From Adiantum capillus-veneris (Eukaryota; Streptophyta; Polypodiopsida; Polypodiales; Pteridaceae), in NCBI GenBank assembly GCA_014529385.2, contig CM043948.1, forward strand, positions 75,724,791 to 75,788,790: a stretch of DNA of 64,000 nt. The letters run 5' to 3'. The first letter of the stretch is position 1. Each line of letters starts with the position of its first letter. Below, piece after piece: positions 34,562-46,019 of the stretch. The translations under genes were made by a program, and so were the position numbers. The notes beneath the pieces are model-generated. The model did not search any database, was not told the origin of the DNA, and saw nothing but the letters and a program-made list of their open reading frames with translations.

Positions 34562-35475
34562 TGTTGGTGGATATGCCGCGACGGACGTCAGCACAGCGAG
34601 AACTCACCTAACAAGATTTGTCAGCTAAGGACAAAGCTCGACCCGCAGGCACGTGGAAGCAAGCATAGGGTGTCAATCTACATTCGACTGACTCTCGACT
34701 AATTCCTACAAAGGTCTCTACCCAATGTCTAAGCTACAGCCTTCAGGAGTGCATAAGAGGAGATTTCCTACAACGCTTCCAAAAGCCAAATACCCATCAA
34801 ACTTTCTCGAAACGCCACAAAACTTGAAGGAGACCCTACTAACACCAATAGGTCGCTCTCCCTAAGGTTCGTGAACTGAAATCCAAACCCTAAACACCAG
34901 GTGCAAAATCACGTAGGATATCTGGCCAAAATCTGCAGGTCATCGTTTCCAAAAACTAAAGTGCCTACTGTGTAGCTCTACTCGATGCGAACGCATGGAC
35001 ATGCTGAAATGAAAAAATGAACAACGTATGCTCACCGAATCACCAGATGAATCTCGTCGATCGAGCTCGCAAAATTAAACCATACGCTCGTAATGTAGGT
35101 ATTGACACGTATCTCTCGTCGGGGGCAACACGCTGTACTTCTCCGCACTCAATTCGGACCACCGGTGGACGTGTAGCGTCAAGATGAAGCTCTCACTCTC
35201 TCTCATACATAGTACGCTCACTCATAGACAGAACTCTTTTTAAAAATGACAAAGGTTTTTTCATTAAGATCAAAAGTGGTATAAATACCTTACAATCTCA
35301 AACCCTAATGTTCCAATTTAACCATCTACTCAATCTAAATGTCAAAAATGGGATACAATCTAGAAACTTCTATAAGCTCCAATATTTACAAAGGTGAAAT
35401 GTCGGTTTTTCTCAAAGAATAGTTACAAAAAATGATATTCCGTCGAGCTCCGTAGGGTGTGTCCAGCTGCTAACA
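34562..35475 (-). repeat. 5' LTR of element D
   Basis: Minus-strand reading begins TGTTAGCAGCTGGACACAC and ends TCCACCAACA. It pairs with 27981-28896. Confidence 0.95.
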
Positions 35476-36084
35476 ACCACATTTTTCACTACATTCGGCC
35501 TTTACGAATACATTGTCATGCCTTTTGGCTTGACCAATGCACCACCAACATTCAACCGCTTGATGGAGAAGCTATTCAGGCCTCACTGAACCTTTACTGA
35601 AGTGTTCTTTGATGATAACATCATCTACTCTAATTTATTAGAGGAACATAGGCAACACCTCCAGGTAATATTTCAAGTTTTAAAAGAGAATAGACTTTAT
35701 GTTAATCGAAAGAAAAGTGAATTTTTCTTACAAGAGATTCAGTATTTAGGTCACATTATCTCTCAAGATGGCATCCAAATGGATCCATCAAAATTAGAGG
35801 TAATAAAAGGATGGCCTAAACCAAGGAATCTTCATGAACTAAAAATCTTTATAGGTATGTGTGCATACTATAGACGCTTCATAGAAAAGTTCTCACCATT
35901 ACATGACCTAACAAAGAAAAAAGTTAGGTATACATGGTCGGCCAAGGAGAACAATGCTTTCAAAAAGCTTAAAGAAAAGCTTGTCTCTCAACCTGTGCTC
36001 ACACTACAAATCCATTTGAGGTCCAATGTGATGCTTGTGGTGATTGCCTTGGAGTTGTTTTGCTCCAGAAAGGGCACACCATAG
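35476..36084 (+). pseudogene. Gypsy C reverse transcriptase, C-terminal part
   Basis: After the D insertion the translation continues with [20 protein letters not shown] and FNRLMEKLF. The catalytic box reads FFDD (EVFFDDNIIYS) in place of YVDD. It continues into the thumb (YLGHIISQDGIQMDPSKLEV and FIGMCAYYRRFIEKFSPLHD) and the start of RNase H. A stop follows RPH at about 35588. Confidence 0.9.
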
Positions 36085-36713
36085 GCTATGAAAGTCGAAG
36101 GCTCGACCCTGTTGAGCAAGCTCTAGGCATATATGAAAAGGAACTCCTCGCAGTTCTACATGCCTTAGACTCATGGAAGCACTATTTATTGGGGACTCCT
36201 TTCATTCTGCGAACGGATCACCAAAGTCTTAAGTACTTCATGATGCAGACCAAGCTCTCCGACAAACAAATGAGGTGGGCAAATTTCCTTTCGCAATTTC
36301 ATTTTCATATTTCTCACATTGCTGGCAAGAATAATCAAGTAGCCGATGCACTCTCAAGACGGCCAAGAGTGAATGCGCTTTCCATAGCAACTCACAATGA
36401 TCTATCTTCTATGATAGATGAGTATGCTATTGATCTTGATTTTAGAGATGTGATTTCAGCCCTTGCACTAGGGAAGAAAGAGGAACCATTTAATTTACAA
36501 GATGGTTATCTTCTCTATGGAAATGGACTATGTGTTACTAACTCACTCTGTGAGAAAGTAATGTATGAATCTCATGCTCCTACTTATGCGGGGCATAGAG
36601 GGATTCAGTCTACCCTACAGGGGATTGAAACATATCTCTATTGGCCTACCATGAAAGCAAACATAGCAGAGTATGTTTCTATTTTGTGTGGTATGACAAA
36701 AGATGAAGTTTGA
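36060..36713 (+). pseudogene. Gypsy C RNase H and integrase zinc finger region
   Basis: A 217-codon frame includes GYESRRLDPVEQALGIYEKE, LLAVLHALDSWKHYLLGTPF, RTDHQSLKYFMMQ and VADALSRRPRVN, the RNase H blocks. It then has YESHAPTYAGHRGIQSTLQG and YLYWPTMKANIAEYV, the HX-H half of the integrase zinc finger. The paired cysteines are reduced to a single C (SILCGMTKDEV) before a stop, so the zinc finger is broken. Confidence 0.88.
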
Positions 36714-37174
36714 TAGAGGGAAGCAACCTGGATTGCTTCAACCTTTGCCAATCCCTAATTCACCATGGGAGAGCATATCCATGGATTTTATCTTTGGATT
36801 GCCTAAGTCTATCCATGGGAATATGGGAATATGGACGATAGTAGACAGGTTCAGTAAACAAACTCATTTTATACCTGTCAAAAATACTATCAAATCCCAT
36901 CAAATGGCAACCCTCTTCATTTCACAAATCTTCAAGTACCATGGCTTGCCAATGTCTCTTTGATAATTTAGGAACAAGGCTAAATGTTTCTTTGGCCTAT
37001 CACCCGCAAACGGATTTCGAAAGTGAAATAACTAACCTAACAATTCTCGATCTACTAAGAGCCTATGTAATGGAAGTAGATCAAAGATCCCAATGGGAGA
37101 AGTACTTACCCTTAGTGGAGTATGCCTACAATAACACTGTACATACTTCCATGGGAAAGCACCTTTTGAGGTAA
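36703..37174 (+). pseudogene. Gypsy C integrase catalytic core
   Basis: Frames 36703-36963 and 36941-37174 include ISMDFIFGLPKS (first aspartate), HFIPVKNTIKSHQMATLFIS and, after a break, NLGTRLNVSLAYHPQTDFES with the catalytic glutamate, then KYLPLVEYAYNNTVHTSMGK. The short segment holding the second aspartate (family DRDPxFTS) is missing between GLPMSL and NLGTRLN, so the DDE triad is incomplete. Confidence 0.88.
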
Positions 37175-37812
37175 TAGAGGGAAGATAAAAAAGTCCCTCG
37201 GTACTTAAGGTACATGGGAAGATCTTTGCTGCAGATGAGTATAACAGAGACGTACAAGAATCTTTCCAAAAGATTAAGGATGCTATCTCTATCTCACAGC
37301 AAAGGCAAACGTGTGCTACTGACAAGCACAGAAGAGCCCAATCCTTTAAAGAAAAAGATTAAGTCTTACTCAAATTTCCCAAGGCTCGATTAAGGTACAC
37401 AACAGGAAAGAATCCTAGGGGACACCAAAAGTACTATGCTAAGTTAGCAAAAAGGTACAATGGTCCCTTCAAGATTCTTAGGCCAATCAATGAGATAGCC
37501 TACCAACTCAAGTTTCCCAACCATTGGCTCATACACAATGATTTTCATGTGAGCCTATTAAAACCTTACAAAGGAGAGGCACCTCAAGAACCTACTATTG
37601 AAGACCCACCGGAGATCAAGGACCAAGAAGAGGTGTTGCAGCCTGAGTCCATCCTCCGACATGAAGACAAGGTACTAAGAGGTGGTAAGACTATCCGATG
37701 ATACCTTATTATGTTTAAGAATTATCCTTTTGAAGATTCTAGATGGATGCAAGGCATAGATTTAAAGGATAGCCTAAACCTTGTCAATGCTTACAATGTT
37801 TTCCTAGAGTAA
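37175..37812 (+). pseudogene. Gypsy C integrase tail with chromodomain
   Basis: The translation in broken frames gives AKRYNGPFKILRPINEIAYQ, HNDFHVSLLKPYKGEAPQEP and then the chromodomain region EVLQPESILRHEDKVLRGGK, a TGA, and YLIMFKNYPFEDSRWMQGID. The TGA replaces an arginine CGA expected after TIR. Chromodomains of this kind direct integration to heterochromatin. The frame closes at about 37810. Confidence 0.85.
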
Positions 37813-39690
37813 GAAAATGTACAAATGTTAAAAATGAACAAAGTTTTTTTCTTATAAGACACTCGTTTTCTTTATTGTGCACAAAAATGAAGTAGTATGC
37901 ACGCTTAGATCAAGCTTGCTGAGATGACGTTTCCTAAACACCAAGTAGAGTCTGTCACTCTACTAGGGAATATTGATGGACTAATGTGCAGACATGCTTG
38001 CAGAAGCTTAGGCTCTCAAGCGCCAAATGGACTAGTCATCCATTCTGGAATGATGGCGTAGGGTAACATAGGGATCCTCTACCCACTAGAAAAAGGACTA
38101 ATGAATATGCTTTATCTTCTCTACCCCATAGTCAAGGACTAATATGATTTCAGGAGAGAGGTAATGTCATAAAAACCAATATCTAACTCTCCTAAATGAT
38201 TTTCTCATGTTAAACTGATCATTTAATATGGGGAAGTACTAGGGGAGAAAAAGCTAGAATATTGGTTAAGCTAGCAGACCGGCCACAGTAGGGATTCAAA
38301 GGGGGGGCCATCTGCAAAAGAGCAATGTGCAACAATGGGCTTAAAAGACCCTAAGGTTCAACCCATTAAGACTTCCAAAATGCTAAGGTTCCAAAATTCA
38401 AATGTTGTGTCCAAAGGTCAAACTTTAGGGAAATTGGATGCTTTGTGTGTGTTCCAAAAGTCTTCATGCATCCCTACATAGGAGGGGGCGAGCCCTAGTT
38501 GTAGGAGATGTGACAGAAACTCACACACACACAAGCTCCCTCTACACAAAGGAAATGAGGGACATATGTCAGCTCCCTAGCCCAGATGCCCACAAGGTGT
38601 ACTCAAATCCTATTGGATGACCTTGGAGATGGACCAATGAGAAATAGGCTAGAGTAAATCTAGTTTAATCAATTTAAAAATACTTAATAAAAGAACCAAT
38701 AAGAATTAAGCTCTCTAGAATATTATTGGATAGTCTCCGAAGGGGTCCAATGAGCATTCAACAGCCCAATAGCTTGCCTAATTCCTATTGGCCAAGAGGC
38801 AAAGGGGTCCAGTGAGAGTTTAGTTGCATTTACTAATTATCTAAAGCTCTCACAAAAGGGAAAAGGGGACATATGTCCGAAGGCTATCACTTATGCTGCT
38901 TAATTTCCATTGGTTGAGGTTGGGGAGGTCCAATAGGGTGTGAGCATGAGCAAATAGCAAGAGGGGTTGACCAAGAGAGAGAGAGAGGGACTGATTTTTC
39001 AAATGAATTATTGACTTACACACTCACACAATCTATGTGTGAAGCAAGAAGACTCTCTCTCTCTTTCTCAAGATTTAATAGTAAGCTTACCACCTACTCC
39101 AAGCTTGTGAGAATGGAGGCCTACACCAACAACTCTTGGCTTTGTGATGCAAATCCAACCAAGATCCAAGCTTCAATGCATGCTCATCTCCTCTACCATG
39201 CTAATTACTAAGATAAGCTACACTAATATGAGTGATTATGTGAGGAGATGTACATCTTTCTCGTAAGAATACTCCTTCCTCTCAATCTACTCCCATATCC
39301 CGCTATCTCTCACCATCTTTGAAGGTGTGTGAGGTATTGGGTCTGAGACCGTGAGGGAATTGATGTTGTGTTCGATAAGTGTTGTGCTTAGTGCTTGAAG
39401 TTTCCATCTTCATTGCACTAGCTAGTATTGAAGGAACACAAAGAATTGTATTGTAAAATGTCTCTCTTGATGGGAGAAACCATAATACAAAGCCTTTTGG
39501 AGGGGGGACCGGCTCCATGCAAATCCGGTCCTCAACTCTTGTCAATTGCTTAATTTCTCTCTCTTTTGAAGTATTGTTCATGCTATTTTACTAGGTGTTA
39601 TATCTTTTTCTTCTCTCTCCACCCAAGCACTCTTGTTATTCTCATTAGGAATCTATTCTAATGAAATGCTCACTATGTTCATGCTATTTT
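37813..39690 (+). other. Gypsy C 3' region with candidate purine tract and LTR
   Basis: A purine run with seven G (ATTCAAAGGGGGGG) lies at about 38292-38306, and an LTR may start shortly after. The right end and a second copy are not visible. AC-rich and CT-rich short stretches and incidental ORFs are present. No gene is recognised. Confidence 0.4.
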
Positions 39691-39693
39691 CCG

Positions 39694-40638
39694 CTACACA
39701 CAAGTTACTAGACCATTAAATGTTACAGTGTGTGTTACCTCCCACATGGAGAAACATGTGGAAGACCCAAGAGGTAGCAGTTGCACCATGTGCACTGCTT
39801 TCTCCTTGCTGTGAGCAGCAAATTTCCCCTTGGGACAATCCTTTTTGCCAAGGCCGCTTCCCAAGCATTGAAAGCATAACTTTTCTTCTTTAGCCTTCTC
39901 AAATTCCTCAGGAGAGAGAGGCCCGTGAGACCCCTTGGGTTTTTTAACTTCTTCAAAATTGACTACTAGAAATTTCCTTTTATTGTGTATTACCATGTGG
40001 ATTAGCAGGCACGTGATTATTATGTGATTTATTTTCATCAGGATCATCATGAATGTGTGCTCTCACTATGGCCTCCTCAAGTGTTTTAGGGTCCTGAGTC
40101 TTGACATGCTTCTTACGGTCTGGCGTCAGACCATGAAAAAACCCATGTACTTGTTGAAAGGTGTCTAACCCTTCCAACTTGAGGATAACATCTCAATAGT
40201 GGGATATATATTCAAGCAATAATGGGTATTGGCACATGGAAAAGGTGTCCCAAGGTGTCCAATTTCTATCTGCCTCATTTGTGGGCAGAAATCCTTTTCA
40301 AAACATAGCTTCAAAGGCTGTCCTATTATGTGGTATGATATTCTTCTCCTTGAGAGACATCCATCATTATAGGCCTTGCCTTCCAGAGTTAGACTTGTCT
40401 GCAGTGCTCTGACTGTATCCGGAGTACGCCATAAGGCGTGAATTCCATCCCACTTCCTAAGAAAGATATTCAATGCATCCTTAATGTGGTCTCGGTCCTC
40501 TCCCTTAAAAGTTTGTGGCTTGGTGTTTTTCAACAACTCATCCACCTCCTTCATAGTGAGAGAGTGCAGAAAATCCGGAGATGGACCTTGTCCATGACCA
40601 GAAGGGCCTTGCCCCTGGTTGGCCACCTGTTCATGCAT
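39694..40638 (-). pseudogene. Gypsy-type gag fragment with zinc knuckle (family also at 50700)
   Basis: Minus-strand frames give SLTMKEVDELLKNTKPQTFK, GEDRDHIKDALNIFLRKWDG, ALQTSLTLEGKAY, then GFFHGLTPDRKKHVKTQDPK and LEEAIVRAHIHDDPDENKSH. The zinc knuckle reads CFQCLGSGLGKKDC, where the histidine is replaced by leucine. It matches the plus-strand gag at 50711-51587 block by block. Frameshifts are present near 40180 and 40330. The neighbouring pol is missing. Confidence 0.82.
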
Positions 40639-42046
40639 ATGTGTATCAACAGGACCCTTGGCTTGCTGTTACATCAATTATATCACTAAAGTGGATAATT
40701 TATTCACATTTTTATTTAAGGAGGCAAAATTCGTTTCCATCACTTTGATCCGAGCCTATCACAAATTTTAGTTTATTATATTTTGTTGGTTTTCCTTCCT
40801 TCTAGAGGTTTACAATAAAAGAAGGAGTGGGAACAACCTCTTGGAAAAATTAAAAAAAAATGATTTGATAGGAATTTTTTCTTGACTAGTTCACCGGAGG
40901 TGAAAGGTAGAGGGAGAACCTAGTGGTAAAGGGAAGGGAAAATATGTAAATGTGAAAAGAAAAGATATGATGTGGTTGTGGAGCCATGCACCCATGATTC
41001 AAGGGTCATGAGTGGCTCATATCATCATGGCTTTGGAGCCATATGATTATTCAAACAGATGGGACCGAAGTGGAAGACTTGGTAAAGGAAGGAACCAGAC
41101 ACATGATTTTGCTGAATTTTTAAAAGATGCATCCACTCCGATCCAAGAAAAGTTATCTTCATCAAAGTTGTAGCTGATGAGCTGGAGATTCTGACCATAT
41201 TTTTTTTATAATTTTTGCATCTACGGTCTAGGAGATATGGCCAAAATGGTGGACGCCAGGTTTTTCAACTGTGGTGGAGACCACCCCCTCTACCTTTACA
41301 CACACACACCCTTCCTTTTCCACATTGAGACCTTCTCTAAAAATCATCCATTAGTCTTCTCACCCTCCTCTCCTTCCTCCTCTCTCTCAAGCTCAAAAAC
41401 CCATCAAAATTCCTCTTCTAATCACCTCTCAAGTCATGCTTAATCTTGTTGTAATTCATAAGTTCTCATTCAACCCCTTTCTATTATTAATAGATATGTA
41501 TTGATTTTATGTAGATTCTTTACATTTTAAAATAAGGAAGCTCTTGGACTCAAGCTATGGAGGAAGGAGTGAAGACAACACAAGTGATGATGGAGCTAAT
41601 TAGTTGCAAATTGGTCAACAAATCACTTGGAAGGAGCTTCTTCATTGGTTGAATGTCCCTAATCAAGCTTCATTTGTACAAATTAGACTTGGATCTTAAG
41701 CTCACTCCTAGTCACTCTCTTTCCTATATAAAGAGGCCTTCCCCTTTGTAATTTCAAGCCTCCCTCAGCCCCATTGAGTCTTTGTATCACTCACCATGAG
41801 CCCATAAGCTCATTCATTCACTCTATTCTTGCACATTCTAGAGTGCAAATTGTTTCATGCTAGTAACCTCTCCTCCTCTTACTTATGTTAATTAAGAGAA
41901 ATCTTTTATATGTGTGTGAGAGTGCTTGATGTGATCTTGGCTAATCCTTGAGTGGTTGTTTGGTAATCTACATGCTATTTGTGTTGGGAGTGTTTGAAGT
42001 CATCCATTCCTTGTACACACACTAAGGTTAATGCTTCATTCATAGT

Positions 42047-42049
<3 letters not shown>
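40639..42049. other. Unassigned, LTR-like features
   Basis: No domain. A TATA-like CTATATAAAGAGG near 41732-41744 is followed by a leader-like, pyrimidine-rich stretch, which suggests an LTR promoter, but no matching second LTR is visible. Confidence 0.35.

Positions 42050-42103
<54 letters not shown>
42050..42103. repeat. (CT)n microsatellite
   Basis: About 27 uninterrupted CT units. Confidence 0.95.
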
Positions 42104-42106
<3 letters not shown>

Positions 42107-43689
42107 TGTAGCGGTCCTATTCCACGCTTCCAAGACTAGGTGGTGCCCTCATCTCATTTCCCTTGTGGCGCAATGGAGTTTGTTTTGGTGTAGAGGCCGC
42201 CATTCCAAATTTTCTTCGTCAACTTATATGCGTGCTTGAAGTGCGCAAAATTCTTGGATATCAAGCAATTATGATAAGCGTCATCTCCTCCCATAGCTTC
42301 GTGGGTATCCTCCATGAGAGTATCAATCACGAGCCATCATGGGGAGGATCAGGTGTATTGTGCTCGAAATCAAAGGTCATGTTGATATGTGAATCCATGG
42401 CAACACTGTGCAGTGTGTGAGAGAGAAAGAAGAATACCTTGATTCGAAAAAAAATCTCGTAACCGTAGTATGCACCACAAATGGTGAATATTAGCCATGC
42501 TAATTACGCCGTCCGTCAAAGCTTTGCCAATCCATAATTCCACCCGTTCAAATACACTGCTTGAACATAATCGTCTCCTTGAAAAAGTCACAGACAACTT
42601 GATATTCCCAAAGAAACCAGTGGTAACAGATACTTGTTTGAAAATCTTGAAGCCATCGTAAATTAACCTTGACTCGCCTCAACAATTTTTGCAATTGTGG
42701 AGAATCTGCAGAAAATTGATGACCTGTCAAAGAATTTCCCGATCTCTTCTCGACAAGGTTATGTCGCACCTTGGCCGACAACCAGGTGAAAAGGTGTGTA
42801 CGGGGTGTGTGCCGGTGTGGGCATGCACCCCTGTCCAATATCTTAGAGTAAATTGTCCAAGGACCAAAGCTTTAGGGCATTTTCACGTGGGAAAAAAAAA
42901 CAAAGGCACTGTCAGCTATGGCAACCAACAACGCTGCGAGAGACTCAGGAGGAGATGATGGCCCGTATGTTGTTCGTTGAGGTTAGATGCAGTGATGTAA
43001 AATGCCTACCTCAGCAGTGCAAACCCTTTAAGCTCTCCCACACAGCCTATGGTGGAGGTCTATAGCCCGACTCCCTTCTCCTCAAGAGGCTCTGCCATGG
43101 GTTCGTCCTCCTCGTATTCATCCTCGCTTGGCAAGAGAGGAGCTCCATGGCCTTGCATGCACATGCAAAGAAGACCACGCCCTTTGCCTGCCAAAAATAC
43201 AACCAGCTCTAAAACCAATGTAAAACCCAGAGGATATTGAATACTGGATCCTCCTCCCAGCCAATCTTTTATAGGAGGACCCATGGCCCTTTGCTCTAAA
43301 TGGATCCCTTGTCCACACCTTCAATCTAGCCCTTGGCCTAGGTCCTTGATTCCCCTAGGTCAAGCGTTGCCCTCTAGCCTTTGGCCTGCCTTTGGCCTGA
43401 CAATACATGGAAAATAAACATGATATTGTATCATACCTATGTATATCTATATGCTAATTAGCATATTCAACATGATATTTAGCACAAAGGTACACTTAGC
43501 TCACTATTTGAAGATGCGAACTATGGATATTCTATCTAGACAATTTTTATTAAAATCCTCATTTGGTAATCCTATTTTGATTCTATAGATTGCAAATAAA
43601 AATGGACTTGATAGATTATGATGTAATGGGAATTGTTGCACTTATTTCTAATGTAGATATATAGTTCTCATGGGAACTAAGTCTATAGA
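42104..43689. other. Unassigned sequence
   Basis: Overlapping short ORFs on both strands without recognisable domains. A minus-strand TATA-like CCTATAAAAGATT near 43265-43277 suggests an old LTR, but I cannot support more. Confidence 0.3.
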
Positions 43690-43852
43690 CAATTTTTTAG
43701 AAGCCCTAGGTATAAATGTATATTTCTCATGTGGAAAGTAAGCCTATAGATGGTTTTTTAGAATCCCTATGTATAAATGTATAAATGATTTTTAAGAAGC
43801 CCCAGGTATAAATGTAGAAATGATTTTTTAGAATCCCTATGTATAAATGAGA
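43690..43852. repeat. Short AT-rich repeat cluster
   Basis: The segment TTTTTAGAATCCCTATGTATAAATG or close variants occurs four times (about 43692, 43752, 43790, 43825) with irregular 35-60 bp spacing and alternating CCCTATG/CCC(T/C)AGG forms. Confidence 0.75.
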
Positions 43853-44355
43853 AAGGATTCATCAAGCAATAAGGCCACAAATGGGACAGCTACAAGCACT
43901 AGTTCATGTGATTACACGTCAAATCTCCCTCAGGGGGGCATGGATCATGATCCATATTAGAACACATATTGGAATTTTGGTGATACCAGCTGATAAAGCA
44001 TGCTTTAGGAATGTTATGGTTCACTTCTTTTTAAATTTGGAGAGATGTCAAGGTCAATACGTACGACTCCTGGATGACTACCATCGACAGTCATCATCAC
44101 TGGTGTGCCTTGGTGGATAGGCATATCTTGGTCTACCTATTGGAGTGATGGAACTATTTTTCCTTTATGTTGTATTTTCCCTTATGTAGAATTCTATATA
44201 GCATGCCATTTCATCAGCTATTAGCACATAACGTAAAAATCAGTATTGTTTGCCACGTTAGCTTGTCAGCCCAAATCCTGGGCATGTCTGTACAGCTTGT
44301 TGCCGCATTAGCTTTCCTCTATCCCAGGCAATACTGCAACGTCATCATTTTGTGA
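43853..44355. other. Unassigned sequence with incidental ORF
   Basis: A 79-codon plus frame at 43881-44120 shows no known motif. No other structure is recognised before gypsy F begins. Confidence 0.3.
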
Positions 44356-45188
44356 CAGGAGATACATCTCTTGGGGCACATTGTCTCAGTAGAAGGAGTG
44401 CATATAAATCTGGCCAAAATTGAGACTATTCGCAATTAGCCTCACCTAACGAATGTTCATGAAGTTCAAACCTTTTTGGGCTTGTGATCTTACAATTGGC
44501 GGTTCATTTGGAAGTTTGCAGAGATAGCTTCACCTTTGCATTTACTGACTCAAAAAGGAGTCCCTTCCATGTGGGGAGTAACAGAGGTTACCTTCTGACG
44601 CTCAAAGAAAAATTGACTACCGGACCAGTGTTGGCTCTTCCAAACTTGCAAAAGCCATTTGAAGTTTATTGTGATGCTTGTGGTCATAGTTTGGTAGCAG
44701 TTTTGATGCAAGAAGGCCATGTCATTGCTTACAAAAGCAGGATGTTTTCACAACCAGAGTTGGTAGCACAAATATATGAGAAAGAGCTATTGGCAGTGAT
44801 CCATGCTCTTACATAGTGGCAACAGTATTTACTCGGAGCTGATTTCATAGTCTTTATGGATCACAAGAGTTAACGCTACTTCTTGTTAAAAAAGCAGCTT
44901 TTGGAAAAGCAGATGCAATAGGTTAACATCCTATCACATTTTCACTTCGAGATTGTCCATGTTCAAGAACATAAGAACTTAGTGGAATATGCATTGTCTT
45001 GGAAGCCCTTGGTTCTGGCTATTTTTGTGATTCATCATTGAAGCTTTGAGGATATATAGTTGACCAGTGCCACAAATACTAACTTTTTTGACATCTTTAT
45101 CCAAATACAGAAAGGAGAGACTGTTTCAGGCTACTCCATGCGCGATGGCTATTTGATGCAGAAAATGATGTTGTGTGTTACATAGCCT
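44356..45188 (+). pseudogene. Gypsy F RT thumb and RNase H
   Basis: LGHIVSVEGVHINLAKIETI and VHEVQTFLGL mark the RT thumb. The 44484-44816 frame has TGPVLALPNLQKPFEVYCDA, the DACG-type first RNase H site, SRMFSQPELVAQIYEKELLA and VIHAL before a stop. Further decayed blocks follow (FIVFMDHKS, HFHFEIVHVQEHKNLVEYAL). At least four stops are present. Confidence 0.85.
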
Positions 45189-46019
45189 TTGAGGGAAAAG
45201 ATCTTCATAGAGTGCCATTGTCCACCTTTTACGGGCCACCGCAACATAGATACTATCTTGAAAGGTATGGAGCATTACTTCTATTGGCCGAGGCTCAAAA
45301 AGGATGTGGATGACTTTGTTCGCAGTTGTTTAGTATGCCAAAAGGTCAAGTTTGACAAGCATAAGGCACAGAGACTTTTACAACCTTTACCCATTCCCTC
45401 CCACCTCTTGGAAAGCATTGCTATAGATTTCATCTTTGATCTCTCCAAGACTCAAAGGGGGCACAATAGCATTTTGAGAGTCATTGACAGATTTAGCAAG
45501 CAAGCTCACTTTATTCTAGTAAAGGAAACGACCAAGCCTAATCATTTAGCGAGATTGTTTATTGCTCAAATTTTTTCATTATATGACATGCCTCAGACAA
45601 TAGTGCTGGACAGAGATCCCCAATTCACGAGTTTGTTTTGGAGGGAAACTTGGTGGAACATTGGCACGCGGTTGCAGTTCTCATCATCATTCCACCCGCA
45701 GATAGATGGGCTATCTGAGATAGCCAATTCAATGGTTTTGGATTTATTGAATTCTTACATCTCCGATCAAAAGACTGAATTGGAAAAATATTTGCCTTTG
45801 GTGGAATTTGTCTACAATAACATGGTTCACTCGTCGACAGGGAAGACGCCATTTGAGGTAATTGTAGGTGCTGAGAAGATCCCTCCATTTCTAAGCACCA
45901 AGGACAATATTTTTGAAGAAAATCAGTACACGAGAGATTTGGATATTTCTTTTGCCAAGGTTTGCAAGGCTCTAGAGAAGTCGCAAGCAGGTCACAGGAA
46001 GGCAACACTTAGACATTGA
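45189..46019 (+). pseudogene. Gypsy F integrase, zinc finger and complete catalytic triad
   Basis: A 276-codon frame contains the zinc finger (CHCPPFTGHRNIDTILKGME, then SCLVCQKVKFDKH) and the core with D (IAIDFIFDLSKT), D (TIVLDRDPQFTSLFW) and E (FHPQIDGLSEIANSMVLDLL). The late block EKYLPLVEFVYNNMVHSSTG and TPFEVIVGAEKIPPFL follows. All catalytic residues are present and no stop interrupts the core, which stands out against the decayed RNase H and tail on either side. The start codon is incidental; upstream pol was originally fused. Confidence 0.88.

Larger units (their letters stand above)
27981..35475 (-). mobile_element. Element D: non-autonomous LTR retrotransposon with accessory ORF and palindrome array
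   Basis: Two LTRs of 916 and 914 bp are flanked by a perfect 5-bp duplication ACCAC (27976-27980 and 35476-35480). On the minus strand: LTR, one-base spacer, tRNA-Asp-type primer site (34543-34560), a leader of about 3.2 kb, a repeat array with palindromes (30395-31290), one ORF (28995-30249), purine tract, LTR. No gag, protease, RT or integrase was found, so it must be moved in trans. The tRNA-Asp primer, long non-coding portion and extra ORF next to the 3' LTR recall Athila-like gypsy elements or LARDs. LTRs differ at roughly 5% by eye, mostly C/T and G/A changes. It is inserted into the RT of gypsy C. Confidence 0.93.
27775..38310 (+). mobile_element. Ty3-gypsy chromovirus C, 5'-truncated, split by element D
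   Basis: Plus-strand pol reads RT (27775-27980, then 35476-36084), RNase H (36060-36400), integrase zinc finger and core (36400-37174), integrase tail and chromodomain (37175-37812). Element D interrupts RT with an ACCAC duplication. Gag, protease and the 5' LTR are missing. A candidate purine tract is at 38298-38306. Multiple stops, a 37-kb-side deletion in the core and the insertion make it inactive. Confidence 0.85.
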
